In this document: positions 36,219 to 48,184 of the stretch, in pieces
Position numbering within the stretch: the stretch's first letter is position 1
Layout: the number at the start of each line of letters is the position of its first letter
DNA from: Utricularia gibba
Taxonomy: Eukaryota; Streptophyta; Magnoliopsida; Lamiales; Lentibulariaceae
Length of the DNA: 64,000 nucleotides
Reading direction: 5' to 3'
Assembly: GCA_002189035.1 (NCBI GenBank)
Contig: CM007989.1
Span: forward strand, 7,979,501-8,043,500
Translations under genes and position numbers: made by a program
The notes under the pieces: model-generated
What the model was told of the DNA's origin: nothing
Seen by the model: the letters and a program-made list of their open reading frames with translations, nothing else
Databases searched by the model: none

Positions 36219-39200
36219 ATGACTGTTTCAATGAAAAATTTGGATCCAGCTTTCCAGGGGGCAGGGCAAAAGGCGTATCCTCATTTGAGTTTTTTTTCAT
36301 TATCTATACGCTGAAGTGATAGAATATTTTAGGTTTCTCATGTCTCATATCGGGAAAACTCCTCTTAGTGAGGATATGTTTTTTCCCATGTGGTACAGGA
36401 CATAATTATTATGGTGCCATGCATATTCTTTTCCTTGACTTCGTACAGGGGCATTGAGATGTGGAGAATTGAAAATTTTAGTCCAGTCCCTGTTCCAAAA
36501 TCTTCATTTGGGAAGTTTTTTTCCGGTGATTGTTATGTGATTTTAAAGGTTGCCTTTTGTGAATCCGCAAAGATTTCTACTTGTACTCACTCGTTAGTTG
36601 TGGTACCATTCATTAAGCATTGTTATGTGCGAAAAAAGGAATTGTTGGAAATTAAGATAAGGGTAACTTCTGATGGGGTTATATCCAGTACTTTGATCTT
36701 CAGCACCATCTTGTTCGATTTGTCACATTACATTGTCAACTTTCCTTTTTTTCACTGCACTTCCATTTATTTTATTTCTCAAACTATTCATGTTCATCCT
36801 CATGAGTAAGATTTTAGAGTTTTTTCAGCCTTACTGTTATTCAACTTTCTGCAGACTAGTGCCCTGAGAACTGGTGCTCTGCAGCATGATATTCATTATT
36901 GGCTAGGTAAAGATACTAGCCAGGCAAGTCTGCAACATCTCTCTTTCACCATTCCTATCACTGTATGGATTTTTCCTGGTTTTAAAGCCTTTCTTTTATA
37001 GGATGAATATGGAACCGCGGCAATCAAAGCTGTTGAGCTAGATGCTGCCCTGGGTGGACGTGCTGTTCAATACCGTGAAGTACAAGGTCATGAAACTGAA
37101 AAGTTCCTTTCTTATTTTAAGCCATGCATAATTCCACAAGAAGGAGGAATTGCCTCTGGCTTTAAGCATGTTGAGGTTGCAGAACACCAAACTCGTCTGT
37201 ATGTATGTCGAGGAAAGCATGTTGTACTTGTGAAAGAGGTGAGGTTGTTCTTGAGGCAGACAATGATGAATCTTATGTTGAAAATATGACTGTCATACCT
37301 TCCTCGTGGTGGCACAGGTTCCTTTTGTGAGGACGTCTCTTAGCCATGATGACATTTTTATTCTCGACACTCAATCTAAAATATTCCAGTTCAATGGCTC
37401 CAACTCATCTATACAAGAGAGAGCTAAAGCTCTGGAAGTTGTCCAGTATATTAAGGACACCTATCATAATGGAAAATGTGAAATTGCAACTGTTGGTAAA
37501 CATAATTCCTATTTTCACCTAGACTTTTTGCAGCGGAAATTTATAGGATCATCATGTTTGGCGTTTTCTTCAACTGCAGAAGACGGAAGATTAATGGCTG
37601 ATGCTGATACGGGAGAATTTTGGGGCTTCTTTGGCGGCTTTGCCCCGCTTCCTAGAAAAACTGCTACCAAGGAACCTGAAAGCACCAATGCTTCCTCTTA
37701 TAAGCTTTTTCGGTATTCATCATCTTTTTTTTTAAATATATGACGATGCTTCTTAGTTGGTGGATTCTCTTTGCCTTCATATTGAGCATTTTGCATTGGT
37801 TATGTTGTGAATCTGAAAGAAGTATATTTTCAGCTAGGAAGTACAGAAGTTTGTGCATACCTACTAACTTTTTTATTCCTAAAGGGCTTTTGGTCATGCA
37901 TGGGCTCTCTTTTCAGAACTGGTTAGGATAATTATACCCATTAGTGTACCATAATTTGTAATTCATATTTTGCAATTGTAATGCTGTTAGTGTTGAGAAG
38001 GGAGAGGCTATCACCGTTGATTCTGACCCTTTGACAAGGGAGCTAATAGACACATACAGATGCTATATTCTTGATTGTGGGACTGAGGTCTTTGTTTGGA
38101 TGGGGAGAAGTACTTCACTTGATCAAAGAAAAGCAGCAATCGGCGCTGCAGATGTCAGTCTTATTCTTTGTGTCAGGAACTCTTTTAATGAACTGCATAC
38201 GTTTATACTTTTGCTGAACTGTTTGCTTCAGGACTTGCTTCATAAGCTCAACAGAAAAAAGTCTCACATAACACATATTATAGAAGGGTTTGAAGCTGTG
38301 GAATTCCGCTCCAAGTTTGATAATTGGCCTCAGTCAATAACTGTGTCTCTATGTGAGGATGGTAGAGGAAAGGTCGCAGGTTAGTCACACACATGCATCC
38401 TGTAGATTTCGTACTTCATACTTCTCTTTATTTTGAACACTGAACTTGTAGTTTGATCATTTCTAAGAAAGACAACTATCTATATTACTGCCTCTAGCTC
38501 TTCTTAAGCGCCAAGGGATCAATGTCAAGGGTATCCTCAAAACAGAAACTCTGGAGGAGACTCCAGTGCATATTGACTGCACAGGAAACTTGCAGGTGAG
38601 ATACGTGCTGCTATTTCATTGTTTAATGCTCTCCTTTGTCTGGACCCTTCCTATGCTAAATATTATCAAGGTTACTGAAAAATAATGTTGCACTGCTTTT
38701 CCTGTTCCCTCGAACAAGATGAAGAGTCATCACATACTTTTTATGACAGGTATGGCAGGTAGATGGTCAAAATAAAACGCTACTTACGGGCTCCCATCAG
38801 TTCAAATTCTATACTGGAGATTCCTATATATTCCAATACTCTTATCCTGGAGAAGCAAGGGATGAAAATCTTGTAGGAACTTGGTTCGGAAAGCAAAGTA
38901 CTGAGGTCAACATTCATTTTACCTTTTCTAGTTTTTTGTAATCTTGGAAATGATAATTACATCAAACTAGGTCATGCATAGGAGCTTCATATTCACTGTA
39001 ACATGAGGAAACTTAGCCCTTTCTGCTGCAAAGATAACATATTGTGATTCCCTCATAGTTTTGCAATCGCAAGGCCGTGAATTTTCTAATATTGCTCCAT
39101 AGGAAGACAAAGCATCAGCTATTTCTCAGGCAAGCAAGATGGTGGAGTCTCTGAAATTCACTGCCACTCAGGTACTGCCTTCTTATATTCATTGTCCATG

Positions 39201-41747
39201 CTCCTTCTCGATGTTGGTGCTGATAATGAATCACTGGTTATAATCAGGTTCGTCTTTATGAGGAAAATGAGCCAATCCAGTTCTTCGCCATTTTCCAGAG
39301 TGTCATTATGCTTAAGGTCGGTGAATTGCTGATGTTGTGCACGTGTGACAATTCCATTCCATCTGTTTTAATTTCATGACCACTTAACTCCTGAGTCTCA
39401 TGCAAAGGGTGGCCTTAGCAAGAACTACAAAAACTACATAGCTCAGAAGGCACTTCCAGATGATACCTATGTGGATGATGCACTTGCATTGTTTCGAGTT
39501 CAAGGAAGTGGACCAGAGAATATGCAAGCAATTCAAGTTGAACCTGTATGCTACTGTTATATCTGTTTTGTTTTGTTTCTCCCCCCTACACCTAAAAACC
39601 TTTCGAGCTGTTGTAGTCTCTTGAACCCTTGAATTTTTTCACGAAGCTTCTGTCCACATGCTGTTTGTGCATCTTAATGATTACTTTTTCTCTCATTTCA
39701 GGTGGCTTCATCCTTGAATTCCTCATACGTATACATACTACAACATGCACAATCTGTCTTCATCTGGTCAGGAAGCCTCACTACCAGTGAATCCCAAGAA
39801 CTTGCTGAAAGGCTACTGGATCATATAAAGGTCTTATGGTCCTTCTTACTGTTAGACAAGCACCCCCTTTTTCTCGAATTTCATATGTTGCAAGATGTTT
39901 TCATAAGCTTCATTGCTGCTTCCATTGTAGATACTGTTTTAACTAAATGCCTACTTAGCCTGCATGGAGATTCATTCGCTTGTCACTTGCTTTATGTTGC
40001 AGCCAAATGTGCAGCCAAAACTGCAGAAAGAAGGTGCTGAATCTGAACAGTTTTGGGAACTGCTAGGCGGAAAATCTGAGTACCCAACCCGAAAAATTGC
40101 AAGAGTGGCTGAAAATGATCCTCGTCTTTTTTCCTGCTCTGTGGTTAAGGGTATTAAGTTTCCTATAGCTCTGTGGTTCTGTCGCTATGGTTTTGTTTAA
40201 CTGTTTTCTTTTTTTGTTCCATCCATGTGCTGCAATACTTGCTGCTGAACTTCAGGAGATCTGAAGGTGAGAACCTCGATAAAACTCTTTTTTAGCATTT
40301 GCCATGTATTCTCATTGCTGATCAATGCCTCAGGTGACTGAAGTACACAACTTTACCCAGGATGATCTGATGACAGAAGATATATGCATTGTTAACTGCC
40401 ACTCAGACGTTTATTTATGGGTTGGGAAACAGGTTGAAATGAAGAGTAAGATAAATGCTCTGAGTATTGGAGAGGTGAGCGTTTAGTTGATTCACATTGA
40501 TTTCTGTTCCCAAGAACTAGTCTCTGTAAAGAAGGTATTTGCTGCCACTTGCTTTTCGCTGAAGCTCTGAAAATTTTATTTCCTTCAAAGAAATTCCTGG
40601 AGCGTGATTTTCTTCATGAGAAACTGTCACTCCAAACTCCAGTATATGTGGTTACGGAAGGAAGTGAACCTTCATTCTTTACCCGTTTCTTCTTCTCCTG
40701 GGACAGCACAAAAGCTGCTGTAAGTGCTGCTATGATGTGTCCTAGAATGTCCTTGAAGTTAAAAATGTGATCATACTCACAGTCTTCATTGCCTTTCAGA
40801 TGCATGGAAACTCCTTTCAGAGAAAGTTAACTATTGTAAAGAACGGGGTGACTCCGGTGTTGGAGGTGAGTTTTCTTTGCTTCCAGCACCCTCTTTGGTG
40901 TCCTTTCTTTTAAGGTTCACAATTCTGTTGCAGACCCCTAAAAGAAGATCACCTGCATCATATAGTGGAAGAGCTGCCTCTGCAGTAGACAAATCCCAGC
41001 GTTCACGGAGCATGTCTTTTAGCCCAGACAGAGTCCGTGTAAGAGGCAGATCTCCTGCATTCAATGCGCTGGCAGCCAACTTTGAGAATATGAATTCAAG
41101 GAATTCGTCTACTCCTCCTGTGGCTAGAAAGGTTTACCCCAAGTCCGTGACACCAGACTCCGGAAGTCTAGCACAAAAATCGGCATCTATCGCTGCCATC
41201 AGTTCGGCATTCGAACGGCCAGCACCTGCACGAACTTTCCTTATTCCACGCTCTCTCAAGGGTATGCTTCCATGCATTTTCCATTGTGCTGTCTGTGGAA
41301 GTTTTTGTAGCATAAATGAAGATACGCAGCTGCCGAGTTCTTTCTGTTTCGACAGTTAGCAGCCCGGAGATCAACACGCCAAAGCCTGGAGTAATATCAA
41401 GTCCAGGCTCGGGTGAAGAACTAAAGCCCACTACAGCGATAGTTGGAGAAGATCTGAAGGAGAATGATGTCGAGGATGATGCAGGACTTACTTTATACCC
41501 ATATGACCGTCTCAGGATAACATCACCCAACCCTGCCCCGGATATCGATTTCACAAAGCGAGAGGTTGGTATTGAGTAACACTAGTGCTCTCAGGGACTG
41601 CATTCTCTAACTCTGAGCCATGTTCTTCTGCAGACATACCTCTCCTCAGAGGAATTCAAGCAGAAGTTCGGGATGTCAAAGGCTGTTTTCTCCAAGTTTC
41701 CCAAATGGAGACAGAACAAGCTAAAAATGTCTCTGCAGTTGTTCTGA
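36219..41747 (+). CDS. VLN: Villin, actin-binding protein, 22 exons
   Basis: Ca2+-responsive actin bundling/severing protein with six gelsolin repeats and a C-terminal headpiece. Exon ends: 36219-36274, 36449-36548, 36855-36923, 37002-37238, 37318-37495, 37580-37712, 37991-38153, 38232-38379, 38498-38595, 38750-38905, 39103-39171, 39248-39316, 39408-39545, 39702-39830, 40003-40150, 40256-40266, 40334-40474, 40591-40719, 40800-40865, 40934-41261, 41356-41564, 41634-41747. All phases agree; 962 residues, normal for plant villins. Start motif [20 protein letters not shown], gelsolin block [19 protein letters not shown], low-complexity linker, then headpiece [20 protein letters not shown]. Intron 1 is U12-like, intron 3 begins GC, and exon 16 is only 11 nt. 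It resembles the VLN2/VLN3 type. Confidence 0.95.
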
Positions 41748-44486
41748 TTCAAGCAAGGGTCCAAATCTGTTCCCTTGTCCTATAAAGGTCCGCAATGCAG
41801 AAGTTGGTATCCCATCCTTGTTCATATCCACCCAATGCAATCTTCAGTATACGGCCTGAAAAAAAAAACAACAGAAGAGATTTCTCAAGGTTGTGGGATA
41901 AGAGCATGAGATGCTCTCATTATGGTGACAATCAGCAGAAGTAAAAAAAGAAACACTTCACCTACATATAGAGATGCTGATGCAATTTCTTGTTGGGTTG
42001 CCATTTTTGCAGAAACATGCAAATGCAGGTATGATGCAGAGTGCTTTCTGTTCATCTCTTGTATTATCTTTGGAGTTGCATACTGTACAGAGCTGTACCA
42101 GGTTCATCATTTTATCAATTTTTTGTGGCATTGAATACAGATCATATCTATATTTGAGAACATAATCAATATCTAATTTTCCAAGCAAGTTTTTTTTGCA
42201 TAATATCAGACAGTATTCAATATCCAATCCTTAAAACATTTCCGAATTGGGTTTTCAGACACAAAATCTATCTAAAACAAAAGATTCAAACTTATTTTGT
42301 ATTTCGCAGACAAAAAATTAATATCGAAGATAATCAGTTTTTTTCATACATATATAACGTACCATGTGGAGATTTGTAAATCAACGAGTTGCGAAATCCG
42401 ATAGAGAATCATATCCATCTTGATCAGTTGCTAATAGAATAATCAGCGGACGTACGGAAACACGGAAGCGGGAGATCTGGAAGCCAGTAGGCACCACCGC
42501 GTTTGAATCTGGAGCGCGGCGGCGTTGATTTTGAAATTCCCGTCCCCATCATGACATCAATGTAAATCATCTCCGGGCAATCAATGCTACTCAGCAACTG
42601 CCACATTAACAAAGAATCGCAAGTCAAAATACGCAGGCTACCCTCCGCCAAACCTAACCTCCCACTCCCAAATTCCCCCCTTTTTTTATGGCCAAAGTCG
42701 TCAGTCACTCGGCAGCAGCCCCCGTTTTGGATTCCCTCCTCCACAAGCCACCGGATATACTAATAATTGACTACACCCCAATTGCAAATTATTAAATTGG
42801 GGTTTCAACAACCCCATGGCTCCAAAACTCGTATCCTAATGACGGGGGTAGATCCCCCAAGTAGGCTTGTTAAAAAGAATGAACAAATCGCGTTTGAGTT
42901 GTGTTTCCATTTAATTAATATTGTTTATTTTTATTTGAATAATATAAACGAATGAAATTCATGATTGTTTAGAATTATAATATTAGAGATTTTAACGTCG
43001 CAATATTTTGAGTTGATTGAAAATAAGTGTTATGAAATATATAATATTTTAATATATATTTCAATTATTTCTATAATATTAGTAGTTTCAAAACTACTTT
43101 TAATATTAGTAATCGAGTTATAAATAATTTTTTATCGTATTTATTGAATAATAAATTCATACATCCATCTATAGTATATGTAGCTGTCTAGTTTAAAAAT
43201 AATTCTATTTTTAGTGAATCAAGTATTACTTCAACAAGAATATAAAAGTTGTAATAATATTACAACAAATGTTGGATAAGCTAAGTATCACATGTATATA
43301 TATTATATAAGTTTGTTTTTGTTGTATTAATAAATAGACACTTAAAAAATATTTATTTGATTAACATAGACAAACAAATATAAATAAATTTCTCATTCAA
43401 TAAAATTAAATTAAATATTTATCCATTCAATAATTTAAACAATCATATAAGATAGTTATTATTTAAATTTTATAATTAGACTTAGATTTTTTTAATTTTT
43501 TATTGTACAAAAATAGAAAACTATTTATTGATAAAAAAAAATTAATGAATATAAAAAAAGAAAATTAATTCTAATAATTTGTATTAAAGAGAACTACAAG
43601 AAAATCAATATCAACTCACTTAAATTTATAGCTTACTTTATATTGATTTATCTCATATGAGAATATTCTCGGTTTTTATTTTTTTTCAAGTTATCATATC
43701 TCGTCTTTTCTTTTATTTTATTGTTTTCATTATTTGATATTCTTTAAAATTCAGAAGAAAAATCACCCACATGCATCATGAAATGGAGCACAACCAAACA
43801 ATAATATCTATCTTACCAAAGTGAGGGAAGGATACATGCAGCTGCACATCATGCAGATGCAGGACGCAGAACTATCGCATTCCGATTTTCAGACTGGTTC
43901 CCATTGGAACTCGACCGTAAATTCGAACAAGTTGAATCCCGAGATGTCGAATTTCTAGACACATTTGTCTGAAAACATCTGAAAGATCCATCTCAGACAT
44001 GGAAGTTCCATGAGTGAAACTGCGTTGGAGAAGAAGCATCTGTCTGCAAGCAGCACATGGGCAAAAAAAGCAGCATTTAATCGGCATTTGACTGGAGAAT
44101 TGATGCCATGGGAGAAGCAAATAATCTTCCATCTACCGGCATTTAAGGCGTAGTATAACAGTAATTAATCCTCCCTTGAAACCAGACAGTTATCTGATAA
44201 TGAAAAGAGAGAAAAATAAGGTGTTACTACCAAAAAAACTGTCCTCCCTCGTGGCTGCACAGAGTCAATGGGGAGCTTGGCTTTCATCTCTGATACGGCA
44301 GTTTCACCTCCTGTTTCCTTCGAGGAGTCATAACCCTAACGCCTGTAGTAATTATTGTACTCTAATCTTACTTTAATCATCTCATTAATACACTGCTTAT
44401 AATACTCTTACTAATACAATAATCAAACCCCCATTTCCCTCTGAGCCAGTCTGCTGCTCTTTGTTTCTCCTCCTTTGTTCTTAGCC
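41748..44486. other. AT-rich spacer between villin and HD-Zip
   Basis: Villin 3' UTR to about 42230. 42420-42800 is GC-richer with an unrecognised 106-codon minus-strand frame. 42900-43760 is extremely AT-rich. 43840-44160 has an unrecognised 86-codon minus-strand frame. None shows a known domain or convincing splice signals. The HD-Zip promoter is expected in the last few hundred bases. Confidence 0.4.
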
Positions 44487-45225
44487 ATGCCTTGCTCTGA
44501 CTCTGATGATGATCTGGTCTGCGACACCGACCTCCGGCTCCGGCCGTACACCACCACGGATTCCCTCGATCGCTCCGAGTTGAAAAACGGGCGCAAGCAA
44601 GACAGGTGTGAGGAGGATGAGAATCTGTCGGGAGGAAGAAGCTGAAGCTTAGCAGCGAGCAAACCATGCTGCTGGAAGAAAGCTTCAAACAGCATTCTAC
44701 TCTAACCATGGTGGCTCTCCTGCATTCCCGTCTTCCCTTCTTGTTGGTTAACTAACCATTTCCCCGCCTGCAGGTTCAGAAGAAGGCGTTAGCTGAGAAA
44801 CTGAATCTGAAGCAGAGGCAGGTGGAAGTGTGGTTTCAGAACAGGAGAGCCAGGTTCGTTCCGGGAATATGCATAAAGATGAAAGTATAGTGTACGTATT
44901 GACGTGTGAAATGGGGCTTCATGATCTGAATAGGACGAAGCTCAAGCAGACGGAGATGGAGTGCAAGGCACTGAGGAAGAGCTGCGAGAGGCTCATGGAG
45001 GAGAATCGGCGGCTGAGCAGAGAATTACTGGAGCTGAGATCGGGGCTCAGGCCGGAGGCCCCGCCGTATGTGTATCATTTTCACAAGGTGGCCGGAAAGC
45101 TCACCCCGCCCCCTTCTCGCGACAACATCAGCATCAGCTTCGACCAGGGCGGAGTCAGCGGATCCATGGAGGCGCTCCATACCTCACAGCTGATAACCCA
45201 TCGCCGCCGAATGGCCGGCGAATAG
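44487..45225 (+). CDS. HD-Zip class II-type transcription factor, 3 exons, one frameshift
   Basis: Homeodomain-leucine zipper factor; class II members are repressors in auxin and shade responses. Exons 44487-44710, 44774-44853, 44934-45225; 198 residues if one base is restored. The homeodomain runs from KKLKLSSEQTMLLEESFKQH through LKQRQVEVWFQNRRAR; the intron after RRAR and the zipper TKLKQTEMECKALRKSCERL follow the class II plan. The C-terminus lacks the CPSCE redox motif typical of class II and the N-terminus is very short. Exon 1 is one base short at a GGG run (44630-44632): upstream MPCSDSDDDLVCDTDLRLRP is out of frame with the homeodomain and reads into TGA. Short, divergent class II member or related clade. 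Confidence 0.85.
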
Positions 45226-46190
45226 AATCCCTGAGTTGCGACGGCCTGATTAGGGAAGCTCAATATTTTATTTACATACACATACGCATAATATATATGT
45301 AATTTCAATATATAAAAAAATACTAAAAAATCTGTCAAAATTCCATCTTCAAACGCTTGTAATAACAAGTCTCATTTTCTGCTCGATTCTTTATTTTACA
45401 AGTCATCCCGTATTTTTTTCTGGAAAATAATATGATTTTCGATTTCCAGCATTTGATATCGATTGAAATAGAGTGAAAATTGGTTCGATCATCTTTTCTG
45501 TATTTTTTGAATCCACAGATCCATTTTTTTTACATTAAGATTTAGATAAAATAATGTACTCAGTTACGAAAAATAAATTGTTATTTAGGAAAGAAGTGGA
45601 TTAATTTGATTAAAGAATATCAAAATACCGAACTTTAATACAATATCTTGGGATTGATATAATTTCATATTAATATATGATTTATTTGACATTTTAATGT
45701 GTTTTCGATAATCAATAATTCAATATTGGAATTCATATGGATAAAATGATGGGGCACCCAAAAAACCCTAATGAATATAATTAAAAATACAAATAATTAT
45801 TAGGGTTTTGGGGGTACAGAAAAGAGGCAAGGCGACAGTGACGTTTCCTTTTTTTAAGGTTTTATTTGTGTATACTATAAGTGGTAATACCATATGATAT
45901 GATATTCTCGACAAAGCGGAATTTTTTATGAGATTTTTTGTCGTCTTTTTTATATACTATTCATTTTTTCACAGTTTTGTTGGCAAGAAGAGAGCGGTTT
46001 TGGTGTCTGGAATTTTGGGCACGGCGCTCCTATTCCCAGATCGGTGGTTACATCCATTCATTTTTAGCCCTCAATTTCGCATGCCCGAAGGCTGGATCCT
46101 CGAAGATGTTTGATCAGTAATTTCTACGCCGGTTGTCTAGATTCTGGTATTGGTTTTTCGCAGGCTTTGGGGTGTTAATAGACGGATTTG
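45226..46190. other. Spacer between HD-Zip and the ZTL-like pseudogene
   Basis: HD-Zip 3' UTR, then AT-rich sequence with no supported exon. A leader-like stretch from about 45900 precedes the pseudogene ATG. Confidence 0.4.
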
Positions 46191-47280
<1,090 letters not shown>

Positions 47281-47321
47281 TCTGCACACCCACCGGAGAT
47301 CAATGCTGTAAATGCTACGCT

Positions 47322-47376
47322 TGCATTTACAGTGTCTATCAAGAACCCTGGTGCATTTACAGTGTCTATCAAGAAT
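47322..47376. repeat. Two-copy 30-bp tandem repeat
   Basis: TGCATTTACAGTGTCTATCA starts at 47322 and again at 47352 and continues identically for several bases, giving a direct duplication with a 30-bp period just past the ZTL-like pseudogene. Non-coding context. Confidence 0.85.
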
Positions 47377-48184
47377 CTCAGTGAGCACTAGCACAAAGAA
47401 CTATACATGGCTTCCAAGCACCAGAACCCAACAACTTCCTCAGGGAAAAGAACAGCCACAGAGAAACTCTAGGAAATTACGGAACAGGCAAAGAGGCGAG
47501 CTGAGATCGCCAGGTGCTTCACTTGCATTCTCCAGCTTCACCTATAATAGTTAATGATTAGTCAGTCAAGCATTTGCCTATTTTATTTTGTTGCAGACTT
47601 CGTGAGATTCATATGCTCAAGGGCCACGTCGGTCGTCAAGCTTAAGGGACTTGAACTATCCAACAGAGCAAGGGGAAACACAAAGAAGTGGTGCTAGAAG
47701 AAGGGGAAAAACCTAAGTCTAGAGAAAAGTGAGGAAAGAGAAGAGGGCTCTCTCAACCTTCTTTCGTCTGTTATGACAGTGCCAGACATGTATCATAGAA
47801 GTGATTCCAATCACTTTTAGGAACTGAGAAAATTATCATATTTGATATAAATACGTAAATTCATTAATATCTCATTATTTTTTAATTTGCATACCTTGAC
47901 ATGCTTGAAGAAGAGATGGAGATGAAGGACATTGGAGAAACGTGAGCCTATTAGTCGGGATTTACGAGATCAACATGGAGTTCACAACACATCTAAACAC
48001 AATTAAACCGTTCTACGCAACATATCTGGTTCATAAGCCATAAGCATTCGCGGGTTATCTCGTGGCAAGATGAGACAACTTACATCACAGTGCTTTGGGA
48101 GCTAGCACTAGCGGCCTTCTAGAGAAAACAATAAGTGAACACTAAGCTGGCGGTTGCTGTAATACCTCAAACTGCAGCTATGAT
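47377..48184. other. Spacer between the ZTL pseudogene and the ADIP-like gene
   Basis: No supported gene. The last part probably contains the 3' UTR of the minus-strand ADIP-like gene, or an alternative last exon of it: a frame beginning EAEWPSDCGQGMN follows a TTTTGCAG acceptor at about 48221. Confidence 0.4.

Noticed and set aside
42424-42744. 106-codon minus-strand open frame
   Set aside because: GC-richer patch but no known domain, no splice context and no codon pattern typical of the neighbouring genes.
42900-43760. Very AT-rich block as a possible transposon
   Set aside because: No terminal repeats, target duplication or coding remnants seen.
43872-44132. 86-codon minus-strand open frame
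   Set aside because: Cys-rich by chance near its start; no signal peptide, domain or splice partner.
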